From Streptomyces sp. NBC_00285 (GTDB lineage: Bacteria; Actinomycetota; Actinomycetes; Streptomycetales; Streptomycetaceae): DNA of 64,000 nt. Positions within the stretch are counted from its first letter, which is position 1. Every line of letters starts with the position of its first letter. Below the pieces are notes generated by a model. That model had not been told where the DNA came from and searched no databases. It was given only the letters and a program-made list of their open reading frames with translations. The DNA is taken from the NCBI RefSeq assembly GCF_036174265.1, contig NZ_CP108055.1, forward strand, positions 8,308,001 through 8,372,000, written 5' to 3'. Shown piece by piece: positions 8,716 to 17,549 of the stretch. Made by a program: the position numbers and the translations under genes.

Positions 8716-9663
8716 CTATGCGGCGGCCAACGTCCGCGAGATCCCCGAGATCGCCCCCGGCCCCACCCGGCAGCACCCCCCGATCAGCCGCGCCCCGGCC
8801 TGCTGCCAGCCGCGTACCTGCTCCGGAGCGAAGGACGAGCTGCCCTCCCACGCGCGTGCCTGCGCGTTCCACGACTCGCCGCTGTTGGGGTACACGACGA
8901 CCGGCTTGCCGGTCACCCGGGCGGCGGTCCCGATCGCGGGGGTCACGTCCTCGGGGACGCAGCAGTTGACGCCGACCGCGACGACCTCGTCCACGTCGGC
9001 GGCCAGGGCGAAGGCCTCCTCCAGCGGCTGGCCGGCCCGGGTGCGGTCGCCGGCGACGGAGTAGGAGAGCCAGGCGGGAACGCCGAGGCCGCGGATCGCC
9101 CGCAGGAGCGCCTCGGCCTCGTCGCTGTCCGGGATCGTCTCCAGTGCCAGGACGTCGGGCCCGGCGGCGGCCAGCACCTCCAGGCGCGGCCGGTGGAAGG
9201 CCTCCAGTTCGGCCACGCTCAGCCCGTACCGGCCCCGGTACTCCGAGCCGTCCGCGAGCATCGCGCCGTACGGCCCCACCGAGGCCGCCACGTACAGCGG
9301 CCGCCGAACCCCCTTCGCCGCCGCCTGCCGCGTGGCGTCCCGCGCCGACTCGACGCTGAGGGCGAGCAGTTCGGCCGCCCTCTCCCGTCCGATCCCGCGC
9401 TTGGCGAACCCCTCGAAGGTGGCCTGGTAGCTGGACGTGATCGCCACGTCCGCGCCCGCCTCGTAGTACGCGAGATGGGCCTCGGCGATCGCCTCGGGCC
9501 GTTCCGCGAGCAGCCGCGCCGACCACAGCTCGTCGCTCAGGTCGTGCCCGGCGGACTCCAGCTGGTTGGACATGCCGCCGTCGAGGACGACCGGGCCGGC
9601 CGCGAGGGCGTCGGCGAAGGGGACGGAACGGGTGGCGGGGGTTTCCGGGATGTCGCTGGTCAT
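8716..9663 (-). CDS. mmuM: homocysteine S-methyltransferase
   Basis: This 315-residue protein has the pfam02574 homocysteine S-methyltransferase barrel. It transfers a methyl group, usually from S-methylmethionine or S-adenosylmethionine, to homocysteine to make methionine in the cytosol. The zinc ligands are visible: VGVNCCVPEDV and the C-terminal GGCCRVGP. The N-terminus has VVLDGGMSNQLESAGHDLSDELWSARLL, as in MmuM/YagD proteins, and the length matches the family. The start at ATG 9663 is near-consensus. No S-methylmethionine permease lies next to it. Confidence 0.92.
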   Translation of the reverse strand: MTSDIPETPATRSVPFADALAAGPVVLDGGMSNQLESAGHDLSDELWSARLLAERPEAIAEAHLAYYEAGADVAITSSYQATFEGFAKRGIGRERAAELLALSVESARDATRQAAAKGVRRPLYVAASVGPYGAMLADGSEYRGRYGLSVAELEAFHRPRLEVLAAAGPDVLALETIPDSDEAEALLRAIRGLGVPAWLSYSVAGDRTRAGQPLEEAFALAADVDEVVAVGVNCCVPEDVTPAIGTAARVTGKPVVVYPNSGESWNAQARAWEGSSSFAPEQVRGWQQAGARLIGGCCRVGPGAISGISRTLAAA

Positions 9664-9746
9664 GCCTCGACGCTAGTCGACGGACCCGGAGCCGTCCCGG
9701 TCCGTCCGGTGTGTGAACATCCTGTCCAGCATGCGGGACCGCCCGG

Positions 9747-11840
9747 TCAGCGGTGCGCGGCGTGCCGGCCGCCCCCGCGCCGCTTGCCGAGCATTCTGGC
9801 CGTCGGCGGGAACACCAGGCCGCCCAGCAGCCCGAGGGCCAGCACATACGGCCACCAGCCCAGCCCCTCGGTCGCCGCGGCCGTCGTGCCGGGCGCTGCC
9901 GCCGCCGTCCGCGGCGACGTGTCGGCGCCTGCGGGGGCCGAGTCGCTCGCGGTGACTGCGGTCAGCACGACGTCGTTGCCGTCGCCTCCCCGGTAGGTGA
10001 TCCGGTAGTTCGTGTCCGAAAGCCTGAGCCGTGTGCCCTCCGCCAGGCCCTTGAAGGCCCCAGTGGTCTTCGCGGTGCCCTTGTTGTCCAGGACGGTGAT
10101 GCTGCGGGCGGGGTCGGTGCCGGCTGCCGCGAGGTCGAGGTCACCGGCCAGCGTGACCGGGCCCGTCACCTTCAACGGGCCGTCCGCCAGAACCAGTTCG
10201 CCCTTCGCGTGCTGTGTGTAGCCACCGGAGACGGTGAGTCCGCCCACGACCAGGCCGTCGTTGGTGACCGCGCCCTTCACGGTGCCCCTGCCGGACAGCG
10301 CGGACCGCACCCGCAGGCCGGTCGTGCCCGCGTCCAGCCGTGAGGTCGTCGAGGTGAGCCGGATTCCCTTGCTGTGGGCGAGAGTTGCTCCTGCGCGCAG
10401 GGCGAGTGTGCCCTTCTTGACGGTGGTCGTCCCCGTGTAGGTGATCGCGTTTCCGGTCAGTGTCGTCGTGGCCCTGCCCGCCTGGGTGAGGGAGCCGCTG
10501 CCGCTGATCCGGGGCAGGGTCAGGGCCTTGGCCGTGTTGGCGAGCACGAGGGAGCCGTCGTTCACGACCTGGTAGCGGCCGCCCCCGGTGTAGAGCCCGC
10601 CGTCGCCGCCGGGCCTGCCGCTGCCGAGCCGGAGCACGGCACCCTTCTCGACGGTCGTGGAGCCGTCGTAGTACTGGACGGCCGCGAACGTGACGTCGTT
10701 GCCCTTCGTGCCCTTGACGACGATGTCACCCGCGCCGGGCGCGGACAGGGTGTCGTGGAAGCGGCCGCCTCCGATCGGGGCGCCCAGGGTCACGGGACCG
10801 TCGTAGTCGAAGGTGAGCTTCGAGCGCTCGCGGGCCGCCAGCAGGTTGATGTAGACCGTCTTCGCGGTGCCCGGCATGAAGATCCTGGCGGTCGTCCCGT
10901 CGCCCCACTGGACGTCGGCGCCCTTGATGTTGGTGCCGCGCTTGTTGATGTTCTTGGCGGCCGGCGTCCAGTTCAGGGCGGGGTCGCTGAGCGAGGGGTC
11001 GGTGTCACCGCCCTGGTTCGACCAGCTGTACTGGCCCGTGAGGATCACCTTGCCGCCCGGCCGGGACTGGACGTTGATGTCACTGCCGTACTCGCGCTGG
11101 TAGAAGTCCATCCGCATGGTGACGGTCCTGCCCAGCGGGGTGTCCACGGTCCAGGTGCCCTGGTTGAGCACCTTGCGGACGCCCGGCAGCGAGGTCGCGA
11201 ACTCGGGGCGTCCGGCGTTGGCCTGGGTGCCGTTGTCGATGACGCCGGAGAACGGGCCGGAGGTCAGGTCCCAGGTGCCCCACAGGAAGCGCGGCTGGGT
11301 GATCAGGCCGGAGCCGCTGACCGTGCCCAGGTTGTATGCGCTTTTCAGGGAGAGCCGCAGGGTGCCGTCGACCCGGATGTTGTCCTGGTTCAGGCCGAAC
11401 GCCGGGGTGGCGTAGGGGAAGTGGCCGATCAGCCCGGACGTCCCGCCGTCGCCGTACTGGAGGGTCGCCCCGCGCTCGACGGTGACCGCGGGCGGGTCGG
11501 CGGCGGTCGTGGTGACGTAGGGATGGTTGCCGCCCAGGATCCGTACGGACTGCCGCTGCCGTGCCTTCGGGAGGCTGAAGTCGCTGTTCCTGGTGAGGAC
11601 CAGCGTCCCGCTGCCGCGCACGGTGAGCGTGCCTTCTCCGCGGAACACCCCGTCGTAGGTGGTGGTCCCCGCAGGCACCGTGACGACCGTGTCGCCGGTC
11701 AGCGTCACGTCCCGGTCGGCGAGCACGTCGGCGGTGGCGTCCCGGGATCCGGCGGCCGCGGCCGGGGGAGCGGAGACCATGAGGGCGGCTGCCGCCAGGG
11801 CGCCGGCGGCCGCTGCTGTTCTGTGGAAATGGGTGTGCAC
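9747..11840 (-). CDS. large secreted beta-strand-repeat protein with C-terminal membrane anchor
   Basis: This protein of about 697 residues starts at GTG 11840 (HTHFHRTAAAAGALAAAALM signal peptide; an upstream start at 11894 would spoil the signal). The body is a repetitive beta-helix-like chain of short G-rich units such as GEGTLTVRGSGTLVLTRNSD, TYTGTTTVKKGTLALRAGA and GSGSLTQAGRATTTLTGNA. These resemble autotransporter-associated beta-strand repeats, here in a Gram-positive cell. The C-terminus has a Pro/Ala-rich linker, one hydrophobic helix (WWPYVLALGLLGGLVF) and a basic tail, without an LPXTG motif. No catalytic residues were recognised. It is divergent from the GH43 gene and may be a surface glycan-binding or structural protein; this is inference. 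Confidence 0.7.
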   Translation of the reverse strand: MHTHFHRTAAAAGALAAAALMVSAPPAAAAGSRDATADVLADRDVTLTGDTVVTVPAGTTTYDGVFRGEGTLTVRGSGTLVLTRNSDFSLPKARQRQSVRILGGNHPYVTTTAADPPAVTVERGATLQYGDGGTSGLIGHFPYATPAFGLNQDNIRVDGTLRLSLKSAYNLGTVSGSGLITQPRFLWGTWDLTSGPFSGVIDNGTQANAGRPEFATSLPGVRKVLNQGTWTVDTPLGRTVTMRMDFYQREYGSDINVQSRPGGKVILTGQYSWSNQGGDTDPSLSDPALNWTPAAKNINKRGTNIKGADVQWGDGTTARIFMPGTAKTVYINLLAARERSKLTFDYDGPVTLGAPIGGGRFHDTLSAPGAGDIVVKGTKGNDVTFAAVQYYDGSTTVEKGAVLRLGSGRPGGDGGLYTGGGRYQVVNDGSLVLANTAKALTLPRISGSGSLTQAGRATTTLTGNAITYTGTTTVKKGTLALRAGATLAHSKGIRLTSTTSRLDAGTTGLRVRSALSGRGTVKGAVTNDGLVVGGLTVSGGYTQHAKGELVLADGPLKVTGPVTLAGDLDLAAAGTDPARSITVLDNKGTAKTTGAFKGLAEGTRLRLSDTNYRITYRGGDGNDVVLTAVTASDSAPAGADTSPRTAAAAPGTTAAATEGLGWWPYVLALGLLGGLVFPPTARMLGKRRGGGRHAAHR

Positions 11841-11933
11841 AGGATCGGAGACGGGCGGGAGCGGAGGCGATAACAGAAATCCGGCGACGGGCACCCAAAT
11901 AGAAAGCGCCTTCTTCCGATCGCGTCCGACCCG

Positions 11934-11962
11934 TTGACCTCCTGGTTCCCCAGCCTTACCTT
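11934..11962 (+). promoter_or_regulatory. candidate promoter for the GH43 operon
   Basis: TTGACC at 11934-11939 and TACCTT at 11957-11962 are separated by 17 bases, matching the housekeeping sigma factor consensus of Streptomyces. Transcription would begin near 11970, about 70 bases ahead of the GH43 start at 12042. Confidence 0.5.
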
Positions 11963-11984
11963 TCGGCTGTTCGCATTAACAACA

Positions 11985-12006
11985 GATGTTCTCAATACCG
12001 AACATC
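11985..12006. promoter_or_regulatory. inverted repeat, candidate operator of the GH43 operon
   Basis: GATGTTC (11985-11991) and GAACATC (12000-12006) are perfect 7-base arms around an 8-base A/T-rich spacer. The site lies just downstream of the proposed promoter and before the ribosome-binding site, where a repressor would block transcription. The cognate regulator is not identified. Confidence 0.55.
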
Positions 12007-12041
12007 ACTCTCAGGACACCCCCACCCGAGAGGCAGTCCGC

Positions 12042-13142
12042 ATGAGCCGCGCCACCGAAGTCCCCAACCGAAGACTGCTGCTGAAGGGCGCCCTGGCCGC
12101 GGGCGCCCTGGCCGCCACCCCCTCGACCGCCGAGGCGGCGACCCCCACGGCCGCCGAAGCCGCCCCCTGCCCGAAGAAGGCCGCGCCCTTCGTGAATCCG
12201 CTGGTCCGCAACCGGGCCGACCCGTACATCCACCGTCACTCCGACGGCTTCTACTACTTCACGGCCACCGCCCCCGAGTACGACCGCATCGTCCTGCGCC
12301 GCTCCCGCACCCTGAACGGCCTCGCGAGCGCCGACGAGTCCGTCATCTGGACCAAGCACCCGACCGGTGCCATGGGCGCCCACATCTGGGCGCCGGAGAT
12401 CCACCGCATCGGCGGCAAGTGGTACGTCTACTTCGCCTCCGCGCCCGCCGAGAGCGTGTGGGACATCCGCATCTGGGTCCTGGAGAACGCCAACCCCAAC
12501 CCCTTCAAGGGAACCTGGGTGGAGAAGGGCCAGGTCAAAACCGCCTGGGAGACCTTCTCCCTGGACGCCACCACCTTCACCCACCGGGGCAGCCGCTACC
12601 TCGCCTGGGCCCAGCACGAGCCCGGCCTGGACAACAACACCGGCATCTTCCTGTCGAGGATGGCGAACCCGTGGACCCTGGCGGGTCCTCAGATCAGGCT
12701 CTCCACCCCGGAGTTCGACTGGGAGTGCATCGGCTACAAGGTCAACGAGGGCCCCTCGGTCATCGCCCGCAACGGCCGCCTGTTCCTGTCCTACTCGGCC
12801 AGCGCCACCGACTGGCACTACTGCATGGGCCTGCTCACGGCCGACGCGAACGCCGACCTGATGAACCCGGCGAGCTGGTCCAAGTCCCCGGTCCCGGTCT
12901 TCACCAGCAACGACACCACCAAGCAGTACGGCCCCGGCCACAACTGCTTCACCGTCGCCGAGGACGGCCGCAGTGACGTCCTCGTCTACCACGCCCGCCC
13001 GTACAAGGACATCGTCGGCGACCCGCTGAACGACCCCAACCGCCACACCCGCGTCCAGAAGCTCGGCTGGCACGCGGACGGCACCCCGGACTTCGGCATA
13101 CCGGTGGCGGACACCGCCACGGACACGGAGGTTGCGTCATGA
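12042..13142 (+). CDS. secreted GH43 arabinofuranosidase-like glycosidase
   Basis: This 366-residue protein begins MSRATEVPNRRLLLKGALAA, a twin-arginine signal. The rest is one five-bladed beta-propeller domain of glycoside hydrolase family 43. The base aspartate is D60 in NRADPYI, the pKa-modulator region is HIWAPEIHRIGGKWYVYF, and the general-acid glutamate is about E236 in NEGPSVI. The sequence style (LSYSASATDWHYCMGLLTAD, GPGHNCFTV) resembles the GH43_26 exo-1,5-alpha-L-arabinofuranosidases of Streptomyces; the subfamily call is from memory. It would release arabinose from arabinan or arabinogalactan side chains outside the cell. ATG 12042 follows GAGG. Its stop overlaps the next gene (ATGA), so the two are translationally coupled. 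Confidence 0.88.
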   Translation: MSRATEVPNRRLLLKGALAAGALAATPSTAEAATPTAAEAAPCPKKAAPFVNPLVRNRADPYIHRHSDGFYYFTATAPEYDRIVLRRSRTLNGLASADESVIWTKHPTGAMGAHIWAPEIHRIGGKWYVYFASAPAESVWDIRIWVLENANPNPFKGTWVEKGQVKTAWETFSLDATTFTHRGSRYLAWAQHEPGLDNNTGIFLSRMANPWTLAGPQIRLSTPEFDWECIGYKVNEGPSVIARNGRLFLSYSASATDWHYCMGLLTADANADLMNPASWSKSPVPVFTSNDTTKQYGPGHNCFTVAEDGRSDVLVYHARPYKDIVGDPLNDPNRHTRVQKLGWHADGTPDFGIPVADTATDTEVAS

Positions 13143-14548
13143 GACGTGCTTACGCGGTACTGCTTGCCCTCTGCCTGGCCCTGGCCGGCGCCCTGGTGAC
13201 CGCGGGACCGGCCCAGGCCGCGCCGCTGACCGTCCCCAACGGCGTCCAGTTCACGGACACCTCGGGCAACGCCCTGCACGCCCACGGTGGCGGGGTCATC
13301 AAGGTCGGGTCGTACTACTACTGGTTCGGCGAGGACCGCAACGCCGACAACACCTTCAAGTACGTGGACGCCTACCGCTCCACCGACCTGAAGAACTGGG
13401 AGTTCAGGAACCACGTCCTGACCCAGTCGTCCGCCGCCGAGCTGGGCACCGCCTACATCGAGCGGCCCAAGGTCGTCTACAACGCCTCCACCGGCAAGTT
13501 CGTGATGTGGATGCACAAGGAGAACGGCACCGACTACAGCGAGGCCCGCGCGGCCGTCGCCGTGTCGTCCACGGTCGACGGGAGCTACACCTACCAGGGC
13601 AGCTTCCGCCCGCTGGGCGACAACATGTCCCGCGACATCACGACGTTCGTCGACACCGACGGCACCGGCTACATGGTCTCGGCCGCCAACGAGAACTACG
13701 ACCTGCACATCTACAAGCTCACCGCGGACTACACGGGCATCGCCAGTCTGGTCGCCAACCCGTGGGTCGGCGGACACCGCGAGGCCCCGGCCCTGTTCAA
13801 GCGGGGCGGCGTCTACTTCATGCTGACGTCGGGCGCCACCGGCTGGAGCGCCAACCAGCAGCAGTACGCCACCGCCACCTCCCTGGCCGGCCCGTGGACG
13901 TCGATGGCGAACGTCGGCGACTCCACGACCTACAACTCGCAGACCGCGTACGTCCTTCCCGTGCAGGGGACTTCGGGCACCTCGTACCTGTACATGGGTG
14001 ATCGCTGGGGCAACTCCTTCGGCGGGACCGTCAACGACTCCCGTTACGTGTGGCTGCCGCTGACCTTCCCGACCTCCACCACGATGTCCATGTCCTGGTA
14101 CCCCCAGATCACGATCGACGCGGCCGCCGGCACGATCGGCGGCACGAGCGCCACGTACAACACGCTGGTCTCCCGCAACAGCGGCAAGTGCGCGGACGTG
14201 GCCAGCCAGTCGCTGTGGCAGGGGATCGCGATCAGCCAGTACACCTGCAACAGCGGCGGCAACCAGAAGTGGTGGTTCAAGGACCTCGGCACCGGCTACT
14301 ACCAGCTCGTCGGCCGCGGCAGCTCCCTGTGCCTCCAGGAGAACTCGACCAACGTCACCCAGGAGAACTGCGGCAGCGCGACCAGCCAGCAGTGGAGCCT
14401 GACCGCCTCCGGCAGCTACTGGCTGGTCAAGGCCCGCGCCAGCGGTGAGTGCCTCGACGTGAACGGCGCGTCCACCGCCAACTCCGCCGCGATCATCACG
14501 TACACGTGCAGCGGGGCGACCAACCAGCAGTGGACGCGCGGAACCTGA
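13139..14548 (+). CDS. secreted GH43_24-like exo-beta-1,3-galactanase with CBM13
   Basis: This 469-residue protein has a Sec signal peptide (cleavage after AQA, about residue 28), a GH43 propeller to about residue 335 and a C-terminal ricin-type CBM13 with three QxW repeats (NQKWWF, SQQWSL, NQQWTR). Candidate active-site residues are E108 (YIERPKVVY), E215 (HREAPALF) and Q268 (YNSQTAYVLP). Their spacing matches exo-beta-1,3-galactanases of subfamily 24, in which a glutamine replaces the usual base aspartate. Such enzymes release galactose, including beta-1,6-substituted units, from the arabinogalactan main chain. The start overlaps the preceding GH43 gene, with GGAGG placed 8 bases upstream. 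It converges with the PL4 gene; stop codons lie within a CCTGACGTCAGG palindrome at 14544-14555. Confidence 0.87.
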   Translation: MRRAYAVLLALCLALAGALVTAGPAQAAPLTVPNGVQFTDTSGNALHAHGGGVIKVGSYYYWFGEDRNADNTFKYVDAYRSTDLKNWEFRNHVLTQSSAAELGTAYIERPKVVYNASTGKFVMWMHKENGTDYSEARAAVAVSSTVDGSYTYQGSFRPLGDNMSRDITTFVDTDGTGYMVSAANENYDLHIYKLTADYTGIASLVANPWVGGHREAPALFKRGGVYFMLTSGATGWSANQQQYATATSLAGPWTSMANVGDSTTYNSQTAYVLPVQGTSGTSYLYMGDRWGNSFGGTVNDSRYVWLPLTFPTSTTMSMSWYPQITIDAAAGTIGGTSATYNTLVSRNSGKCADVASQSLWQGIAISQYTCNSGGNQKWWFKDLGTGYYQLVGRGSSLCLQENSTNVTQENCGSATSQQWSLTASGSYWLVKARASGECLDVNGASTANSAAIITYTCSGATNQQWTRGT

Positions 14549-14555
14549 CGTCAGG

Positions 14556-16238
14556 TCAGGCCAGCAGGTCGATCGCGTCGATCGACGTACCGGCGCTGAG
14601 GAAGGACGTCGACCCCGAACCGCTCGCCACGTAGATCTTCAGCGTGTTGTAGGCGCTGGTGTCCGTCAGCCAGGCGGACGCCGGCACGCTGTAGGTGAAC
14701 GTGTTGTTGTTGCCCCGGTACGAGCCCACGGTCAGCGACCGGGTGCTCGGCTGGGTGGGCGGGGAGGGGACGGCGGAGCTCCAGGTGTCGTTGACGACGA
14801 CCTGCGGGCGGCCGTTGGCGTAGGCCGTCGTCACGCCGATGCGCAGAGTGTGCGCGGCGGCGGCCTGGGCGGCCGTCAGCTTGAAGTAGACGATGATCCC
14901 GCTGTTGACGTCCTTCCACAGGTAGCAGGGGAAGCCCGAGGTCTCGGTGCCGCTGCCGATGACGACGTTGCCGGTCCAGGAGGCGGCTCGGACGTCGGAG
15001 GGATGGGCGTACGTCATCAGGTCGGCGTTCTTGAAGCCGCTGGGCGAGCCGTTCCAGTCGTTGATGCGCCAGATCGCGCCCGCGTTGCTCGGATCGTTCG
15101 AGGACGGGATCGCGATGGAGTTGAGGGTGGTCGTGCCGCCCGCGCTGACGCTCACCGAGCTGGTGTAGACGGCGAGTTCACCCTTGAAGACGGTCAGCGT
15201 GTACGTCCCCGGCAGCACACCCCCGATGGAGAAGTAGCCGTCCGAGGACCGCGCCGAACCCCAGTACTGGGCGGCGGAGTTGGCGAGCCCGACCGTGTAG
15301 GCGTACGACGTGTTCCGCCCGGTGATGCCGACGCCGGCGACCTTGCCCCGGCCGCTCGCGGGGACGTAGCCCGAGATGCCGAGCGAGTCCGCCCACGCGG
15401 TGGTGAGGTTCCCGGGGGACAGCGCGGAGGAGGGGGCGCCGCCGTCGGTGAAGGCGATGACGTAGGGGCCCTGGAGGCCGAAGCGCTGGGCCTCCGTCTG
15501 GTTCTCGCCGTAGTACAGGATCTCGTACAGGCCGCCGCCGTCAGCGCTCTGGTGGCGCAGCAGGGAGCGGTAGAACGGGCCGCCGGAGGCCTTCTCGTGG
15601 TTGGAGCGCACGATGTACAGGCCGACGCTGCCGGTGGTCCAGCCGACGTGGTCGTAGTCGATGACCCGGGCCTTCGCGTAGTGCTTGGAGCGGGTCTGGC
15701 CGTCGGACTTCGCGAAGACGTCGGCGGCTTCGATGGTGGTGGGTGCGTAAGTGTACGAGTCGGGCTCGTCGTTGAGGAACTTGCCCGCGTTGACGCGCAG
15801 GATGTAGCGGGTCGCCGAGACCGAGTCGTCGGCCTTGTTGGTCCACAGGTAGACGTTGTTCTCGCCGCTGCGGGCCGCGTAGTAGTGCTTCAGCGTGCCG
15901 TACGCGACCGAGATCAGGATCGTCGTACCGGACTGCTTGATGCTCACCGTGGACGTGCCGAGGCCGGACTCGATGTGAGAGTTCTTGCCGCCGTAGCCCT
16001 GGTACTGCGTGCCCTTGTAGACCAACGAGGTCAGGTCGCCGTTGGTCTTGCTGACCTTGAAGACGAGGCTTGCGCCGGTGTCGACGACGTAGTTCGAGCC
16101 GTCGTCGGACCAGCCGAAGGTCGCGGCGGACGCGCTCTCGGCGAGCGGCCCGGCGAGGGCGGCGGTGCCGGCGGCGGCCGCGGTGCCGAGGACGAAGGTG
16201 CGGCGTCCGACCGCTCTGTGCACGGCTGATTCGGACAT
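14556..16238 (-). CDS. secreted rhamnogalacturonan lyase (PL4 family)
   Basis: This 560-residue protein carries a twin-arginine signal (GRRTFVLGTAAAAGTAALAG). The catalytic beta-sandwich follows (TGASLVFKVSKTNGDLTSLVYKG, YLWTNKADDS, HYAKARVIDYDHVG), then a fibronectin-like segment (GVLPGTYTLTVFKGELAVYT) and a C-terminal jelly-roll carbohydrate-binding domain (WRINDWNGSPSGFKNADLMTY). This three-domain order is that of rhamnogalacturonan lyase family 4, which cleaves Rha-GalA bonds in rhamnogalacturonan I by beta-elimination. GGAGGAGG lies ahead of ATG 16238. It is divergent from the rhamnogalacturonan acetylesterase across a 194-bp region with LacI-like motifs, suggesting joint control. Confidence 0.88.
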   Translation of the reverse strand: MSESAVHRAVGRRTFVLGTAAAAGTAALAGPLAESASAATFGWSDDGSNYVVDTGASLVFKVSKTNGDLTSLVYKGTQYQGYGGKNSHIESGLGTSTVSIKQSGTTILISVAYGTLKHYYAARSGENNVYLWTNKADDSVSATRYILRVNAGKFLNDEPDSYTYAPTTIEAADVFAKSDGQTRSKHYAKARVIDYDHVGWTTGSVGLYIVRSNHEKASGGPFYRSLLRHQSADGGGLYEILYYGENQTEAQRFGLQGPYVIAFTDGGAPSSALSPGNLTTAWADSLGISGYVPASGRGKVAGVGITGRNTSYAYTVGLANSAAQYWGSARSSDGYFSIGGVLPGTYTLTVFKGELAVYTSSVSVSAGGTTTLNSIAIPSSNDPSNAGAIWRINDWNGSPSGFKNADLMTYAHPSDVRAASWTGNVVIGSGTETSGFPCYLWKDVNSGIIVYFKLTAAQAAAAHTLRIGVTTAYANGRPQVVVNDTWSSAVPSPPTQPSTRSLTVGSYRGNNNTFTYSVPASAWLTDTSAYNTLKIYVASGSGSTSFLSAGTSIDAIDLLA

Positions 16239-16304
16239 GGGGGTGCCTCCTCCGGAGAGGTGTGGGGGTGGTGCGGGTGCTTTGGAGAGTGACAGTTGAA
16301 TCGA

Positions 16305-16376
16305 TTTCGCGAAAGGGCTTTCGCTTGCTGGAGGTTGGCAATCTTGTGAAATCGGTCCAAGGTCTAGAAAGCGCTT
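16305..16376. promoter_or_regulatory. LacI-type motifs between PL4 and acetylesterase genes
   Basis: The divergent intergenic region holds the 10-bp palindrome TTTCGCGAAA (16305-16314), then GGGCTTTCGC, and the 8-bp palindrome AAGCGCTT (16369-16376) embedded in CTAGAAAGCGCTTGCC. The last core is identical to the site upstream of the LacI gene at 6185-6192. A shared or paralogous LacI-family repressor could act here. Confidence 0.45.
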
Positions 16377-16432
16377 GCCGGAGGCGGTACGGTCCGGCGC
16401 CAGGTGTTGTCCCCCTGACGGAGGAACCGCGA

Positions 16433-17473
16433 ATGAGACGTTTCAACCTCGCCGTACTGGCGGCGGTGGCACTGGCCTCGGGCCTGACGGCCGTCCCGGC
16501 CCAGGCGCACACCGGACGTCCGCCGGGCCTTGAGAACTGCACCGCCGCCGGCTGTCACTTCGACGTGCCGCCCGGGACGTACGACGTGAAGCTCCTCCTC
16601 GGCGGCGACGCCGCGTCGAGCACGAGCGTCAGCGGTGAGACCCGGCGCTCACTGCTGCCCGAGACCGCTGTCGCCGCCGGCGAACGGACCGCCCGCAGCT
16701 TCACCGTGAACGTCCGGACCCCGGAGGGCGAACCGACCGGCCCCGACGGCACACCGGGCCTGGACCTGGTGCTCGGTGGCACGGCCCCCGCGCTCGCCCG
16801 CATCGAGGTCACCCCGGCCCGGCACACCCGCCGGATCTTCCTGGTCGGCGACTCCACGGTCTGCGACCAGCCCGGCGACCCCTACTCCGGCTGGGGCCAA
16901 CAACTGCCCCAGTACCTGCGCAAGGGCGTGTCCGTCGCCAACTACGCCGACTCCGGCGAGAGCACGGTGACGTATCTGTCGGACACCCGGCTGTGGGGCA
17001 CCGTCCAGCCGCTGATCCGGCCCGGCGACCTCGTCCTGGTCCAGCTCGCCCACAACGACAAGACCACGGACGAGGCGACGTACCGGGCGAATCTGGAGAC
17101 ACTGGTCGCGGGTGTGAGGGAGAAAGGTGGGAACCCTGTCCTCGTGACGCCCATCGTGCGACGCTGGTTCAACTCCGACGGCACGCTGAACAACAACACC
17201 GCGTTGCTGGTCAACGGCCTCGGGGTGGACCACCCCGCGGTGATCCGCTCGGTCGCCGCCACGGAGGGCGTCCCGCTGATCGACCTGACGGCGAAGACGA
17301 AGGCACTGGTGGAGTCGCTGGGAGTGGAGGGCTCGAAGGCGATCTACCTGTACAACGAGAAAAAGGACAACACCCACACGTCCGTGCACGGCGCCACCGT
17401 GTACGCGGGCCTGGTGCGCGACGCTCTCGTCGCACAGCATCTGGTGCCGAAGGGCGTTGCGAGGGTGGGATAG
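16433..17473 (+). CDS. secreted rhamnogalacturonan acetylesterase (SGNH/GDSL, CE12-like)
   Basis: This 346-residue protein starts at ATG 16433 with GGAGG 8 bases upstream and a Sec signal (LAVLAAVALASGLTAVPAQA). Residues about 30-130 form an N-terminal beta-sandwich-like module. The SGNH hydrolase follows: nucleophile S141 in FLVGDSTVC, block II YADSGEST, the asparagine in LAHNDKTTD, and the catalytic Asp/His in KKDNTHTSVHG. CE12 rhamnogalacturonan acetylesterases remove acetyl groups from GalA in rhamnogalacturonan I and thereby help the lyase encoded divergently. A strong hairpin terminator follows at 17478-17511. Confidence 0.88.
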   Translation: MRRFNLAVLAAVALASGLTAVPAQAHTGRPPGLENCTAAGCHFDVPPGTYDVKLLLGGDAASSTSVSGETRRSLLPETAVAAGERTARSFTVNVRTPEGEPTGPDGTPGLDLVLGGTAPALARIEVTPARHTRRIFLVGDSTVCDQPGDPYSGWGQQLPQYLRKGVSVANYADSGESTVTYLSDTRLWGTVQPLIRPGDLVLVQLAHNDKTTDEATYRANLETLVAGVREKGGNPVLVTPIVRRWFNSDGTLNNNTALLVNGLGVDHPAVIRSVAATEGVPLIDLTAKTKALVESLGVEGSKAIYLYNEKKDNTHTSVHGATVYAGLVRDALVAQHLVPKGVARVG

Positions 17474-17477
17474 ATGT

Positions 17478-17511
17478 CTGGGGCGTCCCGACCGGAACCG
17501 GGGCGCCCCAG
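17478..17511 (+). terminator. hairpin terminator after the acetylesterase gene
   Basis: CTGGGGCGTCCCG (17478-17490) pairs with CGGGGCGCCCCAG (17499-17511) over 13 bases with one T-G wobble and an 8-base loop. GGCTTTGT follows, a weak T tract. It begins 4 bases after the stop codon and ends before the next gene. Confidence 0.7.
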
Positions 17512-17549
17512 GCTTTGTATGTGTACGGCACGACCCGGAAAGAGAGCCC

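Noticed and set aside
9747..11840. Calling the repeat protein a true autotransporter
   Set aside because: There is no C-terminal beta-barrel translocator and the host is Gram-positive. Only the repeat type is similar.
14544..14555. CCTGACGTCAGG palindrome as an operator
   Set aside because: It spans the converging ends of two genes, including both stop codons, so it is more likely incidental or a weak terminator element.
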